Origin: Cololabis saira
Taxonomy: Eukaryota > Chordata > Actinopteri > Beloniformes > Belonidae
NCBI RefSeq assembly: GCF_033807715.1
Contig: NC_084591.1
Location: 44,108,868 to 44,172,867 of the forward strand
Reading direction: 5' to 3'
DNA: 64,000 nt
Position numbers and translations under genes: made by a program. Under the pieces are notes generated by a model. The model was not told the DNA's origin. It did no database searches and saw nothing but the letters and a program-made list of their open reading frames with translations. Below are positions 11,165-23,000 of this stretch, one piece after another; within the stretch, counting starts at the first letter, position 1, and every line of letters starts with the position of its first letter.

Positions 11165-12715
11165 TCCGATAATCCGATATTTTTTAAGGGTTCATAAATT
11201 TGCGCCCATACTAGCTATAATGGGAGATATGGGATGGGAGCCATGTGAGGTACGTTGGAAAGGTGCTATGTTAGCTTTATGGAACTGAATAGTGAAGATG
11301 CCAGAGAATAGAATCGCTAAGAAAATATTAAAATGGGATGTTACAATAAAAGGTGCATGGGCAAGTGAAGTAGAGGATATATTTATGAGGATTGGCGCAT
11401 TGCATGTATTTCAGAATGGGAGCGTTGTGAATGTTTTTTTGGCTAAGGAAGCCTTGTTTAATGTATATCAGATCAAATGGTCACAGGACATATTGTATAA
11501 ACCAAAATTAAGAATATTTTGTTCTATAAAAAGTTGTTTTAGTTGTGAAAAGTATGTTTGTGCCTCCCTCTCTAAAAGACAACGATCCTTATGTGCCCAA
11601 ATCCGTTGTGGAATCTTGCCTCTGCACCTTGAGACAGGACGTTATCGAGGGGCAGGGGCGCCGAAAAGGGGGGGTAAAGGATACGGATTATAGGGGCCCA
11701 TGATTGAGGGGGGCCCAGAAAGGCCCCTAATGATGATTTATTTGTTTTGGAAACATCAACGCCTGCAGAAGTTTAAATTTAAATTGAAGACATGCAGTAA
11801 AAACAGAGGGGGGCATCTGTGGTGTGTGCAGCAGACTGGGGTGACCGCTCTCAGTCCAATCAGAGAAGTTTACATATTGGTGACTATGCTATTACAAATA
11901 GTTATATTGTAGGAAATACTATATAATTAATGTATGTCATGTACACTCTACAGAGCCAGGTCCAGGTTTGTTAGGGAGGAATGTGGAGGAAGAGTAATGA
12001 ATTAATGAATTATAATTTCTATTTTTTCATGGAAGAGTTTATTTCCAATTTAAAAATCAGTGTTGCAGCAAATAAATGAATCAAAATTAATTCCATTGTA
12101 TTCAGAGTGCTCAGTTCTTCCCCTGCTGTCATGTTGCTCTTCTTTCACAAATATGGTAATGATAGTCAAAAATACCATTAAAATGCATTGTATGTAAAAT
12201 AGCATCGACAAATTTCGCCGCTGTGTTGGGGGGCCCGGTAAAGATTATTTTCATGGGGCCCAAAATCCCTAGCGGCGCCCCTGTCGAGGGGTCCCAGAAG
12301 AAGAGCTGATTTGTCCTTACTGTGACATTAATGACATTGAAAATTAGTTCCATTTTTTATTTTATTGTCCTCTGTATCGTGAGCTGCGTCAAAAATTATT
12401 TGATAGATGTAAGAATCTGGATTTGATGTGGGTAAGTGATGCTGAGAGACTCAAATGGATTTTTGATCATAAAATATTTGCACTTGCTGACTATTTGGAG
12501 AAAGCGTGGGATAGGCGAAGAAAAGTAACATATATGTAAGAATATACATTCTGGTTTTTGATTTTTTTTTTTTTTTTTTTTTCCGGTGTACATTGTGTAG
12601 CTCCCAATTAAGTGTGTGTGATATTGTGTATTTGATGATTTTCTGTTTCTGGTGTCTTATAATCCCCTAAAGGGATCGGTCTTCGGACAAAAATGAAATT
12701 CATTCATTCATTCAT
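11165..12715 (+). pseudogene. LINE 3' end with (ATTC)n tail, split by a hAT element
   Basis: Upstream part encodes NRIAKKILKWDVTIKGAWAS and continues to CGILPLHLETGRYRG near 11640. After the 631-bp insertion the frame resumes as EEELICPYCDINDIEN with a stop, then FLFYCPLYRELRQKLFD and ALADYLEKAWDRRRK. The CPYC...H/F...C pattern and position suit the zinc-finger-like C terminus of a non-LTR retrotransposon ORF2. The copy ends AAAATGAAATTCATTCATTC, a short tandem tail typical of non-LTR elements. It is 5'-truncated and mutated. Confidence 0.7.
11653..12283. mobile_element. hAT MITE, perfect 8-bp TSD TCGAGGGG
   Basis: Left end CAGGGGCGCCGAAAAGG, right end CCCTAGCGGCGCCCCTG. Identical TCGAGGGG duplications lie at 11645-11652 and 12284-12291. 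It is inserted inside the LINE ORF fragment, so it is younger than the LINE. The 631-bp interior has no transposase. Confidence 0.9.
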
Positions 12716-12933
12716 TCATTCATACATGTATAAGACCCAGGACATGACCCCCGGTGTTGAATTACGAGTATCAGATATTGAGTAAAGAAACAATGGCAAG
12801 TTAAAAAGGACGTTGGATGGAGAGGGGGGAACCTCCTGCTGTGTTTGGTCCACACGCTGCAGTTACCGCGGCGATCTCGGACGTCATTTGTAAGCAGCGC
12901 CCGTTCTGATGCTTGACCTCCTGCTGTCTCCAG

Positions 12934-13059
12934 GTCTCCATGGGGCTCCTGCACGGCCGGGCCTCTCACATCATCTGGCCTCCCCATCGGTGGCAGCAGA
13001 TCAGACCGTCCCTCCCTCAGAACCGAGGACCGCTGGACCACACGGAGGAGGAGGAATGA
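12934..13059 (+). CDS. immp2l: immp2l last coding exon with stop
   Basis: Acceptor CTGTCTCCAG ends at 12933. The 126-bp reading frame completes the previous exon ([20 protein letters not shown]...) and stops with TGA at 13057-13059. It matches the human C terminus [21 protein letters not shown] and likewise ends in an acidic run (EEEE in place of EEE). Splice phase is 0 and the joined exons stay in frame. Possible AATAAA signals occur at 14229 and near 14527, but a hAT element (13359-14168) lies between, so the 3' end is unresolved. Confidence 0.93.
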   Translation, partial: VSMGLLHGRASHIIWPPHRWQQIRPSLPQNRGPLDHTEEEE

Positions 13060-13358
13060 AGAACCGTGAAACCTCTCAAACGTCATGTCTTCAGGGGAGT
13101 GAACACTCTGGTTCTCAGGGTGCTTTTTAAAAACCTTTTACCTCGACACAGACGTTGTCCTGCTGCAGTCTGGTTACAGACTGGACCAGATGTGACCGCA
13201 CATCAACTCCGAGCCCTGCTGTTTTATCTAAAGACCGCTCAAGTTCTGCTCTTCAGGCTCAGGTCTGTTTCCAAGCAACCAGGCCAAATATTCTCCGGTT
13301 TCATCGCGTTTTTTTGTTTTTTTCAGTTTTGGGGGGGTTTTTTAAGGTTCCTCTAGAA

Positions 13359-14168
13359 CGGGGGTCGGCAACCCGCGGCTCTAGAGCCGCATGCAGCTCT
13401 TTAGCGCCGCCCTGGTGCGTCCTGGAGCTTTTTCAAAAATGTTTGACCTTTTTTTTTCTTTTATTCTTCTTTTTTTTCTTTTTTTCTTCTTTTTTTCTTT
13501 TTTCTTCTTTTTTTCTCTTTTTTCTTCTTTTTCGTTTCCTTTTTAATCTCGACATTTCGACTTTTTCCTCAACATTTCGACTTTTTTCACGAAATTTTGA
13601 CTTTTCTCGACATTTCAACTTTTTTCTCGAAATTTTGACTTTTTCCTCAACATTTTGACTTTTTTCACGAAATTTTGACTTTTCTCGACATTTCGACTTT
13701 TTCCTCGACATTTTGACTTTTTTCACGAAATTTTGACTTTTCTCGACATTTCGACTTTTTTCTCGAAATTTTGACTTTTCTCGACATTTCAACTTTTTTC
13801 TCGAAATTTTGACTTTTCTCGACATTTCGACTTTTTCCTCGACATTTTGACTTTTTTCACGAAATTTTTACTATTTCCTCAACATTTCGACTTTTTTCTC
13901 AAAATTTTGACTTTTCTCGACATTTCGACTTTTTTTCAAGATTGTACTTCAACATTAATCTTGACATTTCGACTTTTTTCTCGACATTTCAACTTTTTTC
14001 TCGACATTTCGACTTTTTTTTTCAAACTGCATAATGAAAAAAAACATCTTCCCCAGCAGCATGTGTTTCTTATACAAGACTTTTCATTTTTCGCGGCTCC
14101 AGACATATTTGTTTTTTGTGTTTTTGGTCCAATATGGCTCTTTCAACATTTTGGGTTGCCGACCCCTG
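13359..14168 (+). mobile_element. Non-autonomous hAT element (Buster-like), copy 2
   Basis: Left end CGGGGGTCGGCAACCCGCGG, right end TTTTGGGTTGCCGACCCCTG. Flanks are CTCTAGAA (13351-13358) and TTCTAGAC (14169-14176), sharing TCTAGA. About 450 bp of the interior (13550-14020) is a tandem array of 19-20 bp CGACATTTCGACTTTTTTCT-type units. Compared with copy 1 the array is longer, so the array length varies between copies. The element is in the 3' flank of immp2l. Confidence 0.85.
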
Positions 14169-14697
14169 TTCTAGACTTTATGGGGTTGTCAAAGAAAATG
14201 TGAGTGTTTATTAACACATTGACAGCTAAATAAATGAATACATGTCACTTGTGAGTAAAGAAAACATGAATCTTGTTCTTCGTCTGGCGCTCCTACGACC
14301 GCTGATTCTCTATTTGAGGATCTAAACAGCAATAATCCCGTCAGACCCAACACTTCTTGGTTTTAACGCGACTTAAACCAGAGGAGGGTTTTATGAAGAC
14401 TTAAATCTGTTAAATAAGATCATTCTCAGCTTCTGAAGCAACTACAACTGTTATTTGAGATATTAATGTTTCTTTTGTAAATGAGTGTCTCTGACCTCGT
14501 GTTTATCAATATTTTATTGAATATTAAATAAATGGATTGTATTTATGCAGTGTTTTTCTGGTTTTGTTAAGTTAAAACACTTTTATGCAACGAGCTTCAA
14601 GTCTGAGTCTGGTCGGGGGGTTTCCTGACTGAAAACAGGAGCAGGAGACTCTACCCTGACAAAAGGACATTTTTCTAGACTAGAACCAGAACCTTAA

Positions 14698-15522
14698 AGG
14701 GGAACTATTATGAAAAACATGTTTTTTCTTGCTTTAACATATATAAAGTGGTCTCCCCTCAGCCTGCCAACTCAGAGAAGGAGGAAAGCAACCAAATTCT
14801 GCAGAGTCTGTACAGCCGCCCGGATGAGCCGTCCATGTGATGTGGATCTACGAGCCAATAACATTCTGCTCCCGTCGTTACGTAACCAAATTGCAAACCA
14901 CGCCCACAACTATAAAACCGTGTAACTGCATGTGAGCGTCCGACTATCGTAGCACTGCGTGACATCGGACGCACTCTGTCCATCTCCCTCCAGCAGCTGC
15001 CACTTTATTGAGGTTTTTGTAGTGAAATGAGGAGGAATCATAGAGATAACTTCTCATTTCAACTAACTGGATCAGCCGTTCCTCTTCCATGACTGTTTCC
15101 TGCAGCGCTTTCAACCGGCTTTCAACGCGAGCGACAGGAAATGTTCAGCTCAAAACGGCTCACTGCGTCGCTGCGCCAGTTAGGACAGTCCAATAGAAAA
15201 TAAAGCAATGGAATTGATTTTGTCGCTGACGCTCACTTGCATCGCATGCAGTTATGACACGGTAACTCCACCGGCCGGAGCTTCTGCCATTTTTTCGTAG
15301 CGGTGTATCACGTCATTCAGGCAGCCAATCAGCACAGAGCCTCATTATCATAGCCCCGCCCACACAGAATCCTGCATAGATAATGAGGTTAGAGAATGGG
15401 AAGATAAAGACATGGCTCAGAGGCTGAATTTCTAATTTATTTAGCAAAAACAATCAAAAGCTTGTTTTTAAGACATTCAAGGCCTGTTTAAAATAGGGAT
15501 TAGATGCCATAATAGGTCCCCT
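14698..15522. mobile_element. TTAA-flanked MITE (piggyBac/Kolobok type)
   Basis: Begins AGGGGAACTATTATG and ends CATAATAGGTCCCCT, a 15-bp inverted repeat with one or two mismatches. TTAA lies at both borders (14694-14697 and 15523-15526). The TTAA duplication indicates piggyBac or Kolobok. The 825-bp interior has only shadow ORFs. Confidence 0.85.
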
Positions 15523-15529
15523 TTAAGAC

Positions 15530-16645
15530 ACGGTAGTGGCAGTATTGCTTGTTTGCGCTGATGATGTTGACACTAGTGCAGATACAAGTGTCTGGATGAA
15601 AGGATTTCCTGGTTCCAGTATCGTCGTCTCACGGACGGTGTTTTCTGGAGGGGATGGTAGAGATGTGAAACTACAAAATGCAAAGCACTGAAATGATTGT
15701 AAACAGTATCCCTCACATGTTTTAATGATCAAATATGAATGATGTAGGACACTCGGGACACCAGAGGACAGATGTTTGCCCCAGGGACACCTCACACATC
15801 TGTCTTTGACCGTAGTTGTTCAGGTTTCCTTCTGTTCAAACTGTGGACAGTTTTTTATGTTTTCATTTTTAAGACAAAACTGCACTGCTGCTCTTGTTCA
15901 TATATTCTGATATATTTTACTGTTTACTGTTTACTGTTCAGCGCTGTTTGAAGGACTACATATTTTATACATAATTCTTGAAAACCAAGTGGTGAAAACG
16001 GTTTGCAGATTTACTAAAGTAAATTACACAAGCACTGAAATCACATTGGAAAAAATAATTTATTGAAAATATTTGACATTTTATAATAAAAAATAATAAT
16101 TTAAATTTCAATCAGATTAAGATCTCTTAATTTCAGTTTAGTTATACTCTGAAGACTAACAAATAAAACACACAATTGCATACTTGAAACCAAATTTGTT
16201 GAATCATTTCATTAGTTGTGGAACTTCAGAAAACACGGATCCTGAAACTACATTCAAATTGAAACATAAAACAACTTTATTAATCCCCAAAGGGAAATTA
16301 ATTAAATTTTAACAACTGAACAACGGGCTGACTTACGAGCCCCGATGGAACTGTTTATTGGTCTAGACCCGGTGTTCTGCCCATTTCCGCTCCTTTGCCA
16401 AAAAATGCTCCCTAATGGTTTTCTACCTTTGTAGAGCTACAATTTTACTGTGTTTTACTCCCTAAACCACTTCCTTTTCCCCCAAATGGTGCTTGTCTCT
16501 TGCCAGGCCATTGTGTTATTAATGACCTGCCTGGATAAATAAAGGCTAATGACTGAATGAATATCAAATAAAGCAATAGAATTGTTGTTTTTTTTCTCTT
16601 TATCGTATAATGTTCACAAAGTGTCATGCATTCATGTCATGGGCA
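15530..16645. other. Intergenic, no gene recognised
   Basis: AT-rich. At 16268-16300 it carries the short repeat ACAACTTTATTAATCCCCAAAGGG, common in fish. Nothing else identifiable. Confidence 0.5.
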
Positions 16646-16647
16646 GG

Positions 16648-18425
16648 GTTATAATAGTTTAGAATTTTTCATTTTAGTTTAGTTTTATTAGGGCCCGAGC
16701 ACCTTCAGTGCGAAGGCCCTATTGTATCTGTAGGAATTTTTTTTTTTCTTTCTTTCTTTTTTCTTCTGACGAAAGGAGGGCCTTTTTTCCCCCTAAACGT
16801 GCCCAAAAAGTCACCAAATTTTGCATGCAAGCCAGGCCTGGCGAAAAATGTGATATTTCATGATTTGCATTAATGGGCGTGGCAAATTGTCTCAACAACG
16901 CCCCCTAGAAAACTTTGTGACTCAAGCCCCACAATACGGTTTGACGTACATGCACGAAAATCAGTACACACCTGTATCAATACACAACTTAAAGAAAAGT
17001 CTCTTGGCGACATGGCCGAAACCGAACAGGAAGTCAGCCATTTTGAATTAATCGTGTCACTTTGGCGCAATTTATGCCATTCCTTCTGCCGTTAATGCGG
17101 CCCGAACCGTAACGTGCCCCCAAGTGTGTTATACATCAAAATGTGCGTCTCCATCCTGCGACAACACGCATTACTTTTCTCTTTCAAAAGTGTTACCGTG
17201 GCGACGCTAGACGCCAAAAAGCGCGCCCACCCTTCATCTGGTTGGTTCAGACAGAAAAAACTTTGTGCCTCAAGCCCCATAATACGGTGTGACGTACATG
17301 AACGAAAATCGGTACACACCTGTATCATGTCGCAACTTAAAGAAAAGTCTCTTGGCGCCATGGCCGAAACTGAACAGGAAGTCGGCCATTTTGAACATTC
17401 TGAATTAATCGCGTAATTTTGGAGCAATATGAGCCATTCCTTCGAGAATTAATACGGCCCGAACCGTATCATGAACCCAGGTGTGTCATACATCAAAATG
17501 TGCGTCTCCATCCTGCGACTACGCGCATTACTTTTCTCTTTCAAAAGTGTTACCGTGGCGACGCTAGACGCCAAAAAGCGCGCCCCCCCTTCATCTGATT
17601 GGTCCATATTTGATAGTTCTCCAAAAGTCACCAAATTTTGCATGCAAGCCAGGCCTGGAGATAAATTTGATATTTCATGGTTTGCATTAATGGGCGTGGC
17701 CTAACGGCTCAACAGCGCCCCCTAGAATACTTTTCTGTGCCATAACTTTTGAATGGTTTGACATAAAGAGTCGTGGGTGGTGTCATGGGACTTGGTATTG
17801 AGTCCTTGACCATAATTGGTGCAAATTAGCCCCGCCCCTTCTTCTGATTGGTTGTCCCTTTTTTCTGCTATAACTTTTGAATAGTTATTCAATAGCTATA
17901 TAAATAAAATTGAATTGAATTGAATGGTTTGACATAGGAAGTTATGGGTGGTGTCATTTCTGATATGCTCATGGGGGGCGGTGGCCGTGAGTGCGAGGGC
18001 CCGTTCATCGCTGCTTGCAGCTTTAATTATGATTTGACTTTTTCTCCTTCAATTCAGTTAGTTTTAACTCATTTTCAGTGTGGGTTTGCTAGTTTTTATA
18101 TCTTCAAAAAATGCTTAGTTTTAGTTTAGTTTTTATTCGTTTTAGTTGTAGTTTTAGTTTTGACGTCACGGACCGTGAGGCGTTCAGGTGCCGTAGCTGC
18201 CAGTTGGAGATAAACGGCCAGAGCGGAATAAATTGATCATACCAAGGCTTATATTGACAGGGACGAAAACAGAGGAAATTATATCTATAATTTCAGTTCG
18301 TTTTAGTTAGTTTTCTAGTTATCGTTTTTAGTCTTTTAATTTTCGTTTTTATTTAGTTCAGTTAACTAAATTGTTTTTTCAATTTTAGTTTTCGTTATTT
18401 CGTTCGTTTTCGTGAACGATAATGG
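16648..18425. repeat. T-rich dispersed repeat hosting copy 2 of the AGGGCCC family
   Basis: The left part TTATAATAGTTTAGAATTTT (16650) and the right part with TTTTAGTTTTCGTTATTTCG (18383) have the repeated TTTTAGTTT texture of a known fish element. They are separated by the 16690-18026 insertion. Class not determined. Confidence 0.4.
16690..18026 (+). repeat. AGGGCCCGAGCAC...GCAGCTTTAA dispersed element, copy 2 (internally duplicated)
   Basis: Same ends as copy 1. A block of roughly 330 bp that runs from AAACTTTGTGCCTCAAGCCCC through CATCCTGCGAC occurs twice in tandem (about 16908-17240 and 17258-17590). This makes the copy about 390 bp longer than copy 1. A stretch at 17885-17925 (GAATAGTTATTCAATAGC...) is an extra insertion not found in the other copies. 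Confidence 0.85.
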
Positions 18426-18644
18426 GTAAGTGGTCATGGGTCGTGTATTTTGAAGGATCAAATACTCAACATCACATATTATCCATTTTACATTGTGCAA
18501 GAAATGATGCAAACTTTGAAAATCGACTGTGCGCGTGTGCAGAACCACAAAGGAGCATTTCTCGGCAGGGAGCAGAAATGGTCAGAACACGGGTTCCAAC
18601 ATGGGGCGGTGCTGCACAAACAAACCCTCCATCACCACAGTCTT

Positions 18645-19457
18645 CTACAGGAGCTGCTCCTGCCAGGGAACGCTCCCCACCGGGGACACTAGATAATCTC
18701 TCAGAAGGTTCCGTTGCACCGTGGCCGTGTCGGTGGCGCTGCTCTCCCCCCTGAGCCGGGCCGGCTGCAGAGCTCCCAGTCCCTGACTCCTCCAGGCTCC
18801 GTCCACCATGCCGTGGTCTGCAGTCTCCCAGTCTGCAAAGGCCGGCGGTGCGTACGCCTCAGACCTGCGCTCACACAGGAAGTTGTGGATGCAGAGAGAC
18901 GCCATGGTGATCTTCACCACCTTATCCGGCTCCAAGCAGATGGTGGACCTGAAGATCTTCAGCCTGTTCGCTAGAATACCAAACGCGTTCTCCACCACTC
19001 GCCGCGCTCTGGACAGTCGGTAGTTGAGTACTCTCTGAGCGCGGTCCGTCTGCACGTCTGGATACGGCTTCATCAGGTCACACCGTAACGGATACGTTTC
19101 ATCCCCCACAAACACGTACGGCATGACTGCGTGGGACCCGGGTAACGGTTCGGGGGGAGGGAAGTCCAGCATGTCCTGGTCCATGGCCATGCACAGGTCT
19201 GAGTCTGGGAAGAGTCCAGCGTGTGGAGAGCCGCCCTGAGCACCGACGCTCACGTAGATGAACCTGTAGTTGGCGTCTACGGCCGCCAGCACCGGCACAG
19301 AGAACCTCCCGTTGTGGTTGTGGTAAAGACTTCCACTCTTCTTTGGAGGCTGGATGTGGATGTGTCTTTCATCCAGCGCACCGAGGCAATGTGGAAACTG
19401 CCATTTGGTCTGGAAGTCCCGGGCTATGAGCCGCCACTCCGCCTCCGTTGATGGAGT
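18645..19457 (-). CDS. Harbinger-type gene, exon 4 (catalytic domain)
   Basis: Acceptor CCGTCTAG ends at 19458. 270 codons from TPSTEAEWRLIARDF through the DDE nuclease to PWQEQLL and TAG. FPHCLGALDERHIHIQPP, AAVDANYRFIYVSVG and CIHNFLCERR are landmark family segments. Confidence 0.92.
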   Translation of the reverse strand, partial: TPSTEAEWRLIARDFQTKWQFPHCLGALDERHIHIQPPKKSGSLYHNHNGRFSVPVLAAVDANYRFIYVSVGAQGGSPHAGLFPDSDLCMAMDQDMLDFPPPEPLPGSHAVMPYVFVGDETYPLRCDLMKPYPDVQTDRAQRVLNYRLSRARRVVENAFGILANRLKIFRSTICLEPDKVVKITMASLCIHNFLCERRSEAYAPPAFADWETADHGMVDGAWRSQGLGALQPARLRGESSATDTATVQRNLLRDYLVSPVGSVPWQEQLL

Positions 19458-20035
19458 CTAGACGGACAGAGAGGGAGAAAATGATACACTAATAGCCGTA
19501 AATATTAGTGGAAGTAGTGTCACCAAATAATGATCTTTAGTTTTGTTGTCACTCACATTTGGTTTGTGAAGAAACAAACCATTAAAGCCGTACGAGGAGA
19601 AAATCTAAAAGCAAAAAACCATTTCTACCTCATACTGCTGCACCTTTCACTTTTTTTTTTTTTTTTTTTTTTTAAAATTGTATATACACGACTGTCTCAG
19701 AAAATTTGAATATTGTGATTTTCTGTAATGCAATTACAAAAACAAAAACGTCATACATTCTGGATTCATTACAAATCAACTGAAATATTGCAAGCCTTTT
19801 ATTATTTTAATATTGCTGATCATGGCTTAAGAAAACTCAAATATCCTATCTCAAAAAATTTGAATATTCTGGGAATCTTAAACTGTAAGCCATAATCAGC
19901 GATATTATAATAATGAAAGGCTTGCAATATTTCAGTTGATTTGTAATGAATCCAGAATGTATGACATTTTTGTTTTTGTAATTGCATTACAGAAAATCAC
20001 AACATTCTAATTTTCTGAGACAGTCGTGTATATAC

Positions 20036-20083
<48 letters not shown>

Positions 20084-23000
20084 TATATACACGACTGTCT
20101 CAGAAAATTAGAATGTTGTGATTTTCTGTAATGCAATTACAAAAACAAAAATGTCATACATTCTGGATTCATTACAAATCAACTGAAATATTGCAAGCCT
20201 TTTATTATTTTAATATTGCTGATCATGGCTCACAGTTTAAGAAAACTCAAATATCCTATCTCAAAAAATTAGAATATTCTGGAAATCTTCATCTTAAACT
20301 GTAAGCCATAATCAGCAATATTAAAATAATAAAAGGCTTGCAATATTTCAGTTGATTTGTAATGAATCCAGAATGTACGACATTTTTGTTTTTGTTTTTT
20401 AATTGCATTACAGAAAATAAACACAATATTCAAATTTTCTGAGACAGTCCTATATGTTAATACAGTTTATTTATTGTACAGTGAGTGAAATAACCAGAGT
20501 CAAATTCCCTGTCTGGCATGTTCAAACTTCTGAAGTAAATGATCCATAAGAAACTTCTCTGAGAATTAAGATGAGATACTTATTTACATGTTCCACTTAG
20601 ACACACACACAGCCTGACAGGAGAGGAAACGACCCGACTCCTCTCTCCTGTAGAACAGAGGTGGGCGAGCATCTTCACTGCTGACCTCACTGTAGAAGAG
20701 TTTACTTTTTAATAACATTAGTGTTTTTTTTTTTGTCCTGATTGAGCCACATGTGCTTTTATCATGCATGCACTGTTTTTATTTATGTTTATTCAATTTG
20801 TTTATATATTTTACTCATTGATTGCATCATGTTTATTAGGGCCCGAGCACTTACAGTGCGAAGGCCCTATTGTATCGGTAGGAATTTTTCTTCTTTCTTT
20901 CTTTCTTTCTTTTTTTGACGAAATGAGGGCCTTTTTTTCCCCCTAAACGTGCCCCAAAAGTCACCAAATTTTGCATGCAAGCCAGGCCTGGCGAAAAATG
21001 TGATATTTCATGGTTTGCATTAATGGGCGTGGCAAAATGGCTCAACAGCGCCCCCTAGAAAACTTTGTGCCTCAAGCCCCACAATACGGTTTGACGTATA
21101 TGCACGAAAATCGGTACACACCTGTATCATGTTGCAACTTAAAGAAAAGTCTCTTGGCGCCAAGCCGAAACCGAACAGGAAGTCGGCCATTTTGAATGAA
21201 TCGTGTAATTTTGCCGCAATTTATGCCATTTCTTCAGCCGTTAATACGGCCCGAACCGTAACGTGCACCCAGGTGTGTTATACATCAAAATGTGCGTCTC
21301 CATCCTGCGACGACGCGCATTACTTTTCTCTTTCAAAAGCGTTACAGTGGCGACGCTAGACGACAAAATGCGCCCCCCCTTCATCTGATTGGTCCATATT
21401 TGATAGTTCCTACTTTCTGCCATAACCTTTGAATGTTTTGACATAGAGAGTAGTGGGTGGCGTCATCGGACTCTGTATTGAGTCCTTGACCTTCATTGGC
21501 CTGAATTAGCCCCGCCCCTTCTTCTGATTGGTCGATATCTGATAGTTCCTACTAGGGCTGTTCGATTTTGCCCAAAAATAAAATCTCGATTTTTTTCTCT
21601 CAAAATCCGATTTTCGATTACGATTACGATTATTTCGTGAATTGACAAAAGGCAAAGAAATGATTTCAAATATGCTGTTTTTTTATTGAACATTTGCCCC
21701 ATTGGGCTTTAAGTGCAAACTTTGCTCGTATTAAACCAAAAATGAATGAATAAAGTGCAAAACTCTGTAAAATAAGTTGAAAAAAAGTTTAAAAAAATAT
21801 AATAAAATATAAAGTTTTATCTCTGAAAAAAGAAATCAGCAAATCAGCACTTGCAAACATACAGTAAGTTATATTTCCAATTAAATAAAACAAGACATTT
21901 TCTAATTACACTAAACTGGGTCTTTGCATGCTAAATAATAATGCAACCCATGAAGGAGGTAGAGGTGTGTAATGTCAGTCATTACATTTGCTATTCACAT
22001 TTGCAAGTTTTTTGCAAGGAACACGAGCCGGTCTACGGCATCTGGCTTGAGGGATGCCCGGTGGCATGTTACAACGCCCCCTCCTACACTAAAGAGCCTC
22101 TCCCATGGGGCACTTGTCGCAGGTATTGAGAGGTATTTCCATCAATCATTAATATGGTATCAATCATTAATATGTGTGCAGACAAGGTAAAAAAAAAAGT
22201 GAAAAATCGATTTTACGATTTTCACGTTTTAACATCGTGCTAATTACATAATCACGATTACGATTTAAAATCGATTAATCGAACAGCCCTAGTTCCTACT
22301 TTCTGCCATAACTTTTGAATGGTTTCATATAGAGAGTCGTGGGTGGTTTCATCCACTAAATGTCCAGGCCTGAAGAATCTACATCAAGTCATACAAGCTT
22401 CCACTGCAGCCTGAACGTGCACAAGGGTGGAGGACCCGTTCATCGCTGCCTGCAGCTTTAATTGGTCTTAGTTTAGTATTTATGTTCACACCCATTTGCT
22501 TTTAGACAGACGGAGTGCTGGACGGACCTTTAGGAAGTCTTCCTTCAGGACCTCGTGCAGGGCCGTGCAGGTCTCCATCACGATCTGTGAGACGGTGCTG
22601 GTCCCAATCCTGTACTGGAACCGGAGGGACTGGAATGTTTCACCTGGTGGGGAAGAGAATAAAGCAGTGACCCGCCTGGACGTGTTGGTGTCCGGGAGAC
22701 TGGCTGCTGCACAGACCTGTCGCCAGGAAGCGCAGGGTCAGGGACAGGCGCTCCCGGGCCGAGATGGCCAGCCTCATCTTAGTGTCCCGTTTCCGGATCA
22801 GGTGCTCCACTTTCCCCAGCAGGAAGTCAAACTCCTCCGCCGTCATCCGCAGCAGCTCCCTGAAGCCGCTCCTGTCGTCCATCTGCAGCTCAGAGGAAAA
22901 AATCCAGGGTCAGTAAGAAACCACCACCAGTCCCAACACGTCATTTGTCATTTATTTATTTATTTCAAAACAGTGCCAGGCTTGCCACCCGTCCCTTGAA

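Noticed and set aside
13433..14203. CRISPR-like regular repeats and Lys/Arg or Phe-rich frames
   Set aside because: The 20-bp units are tandem without unique spacers and belong to a hAT element in a vertebrate genome.
18714..19451. + strand frames across the Harbinger catalytic exon
   Set aside because: Shadows of the - strand gene, which has conserved DDE motifs.
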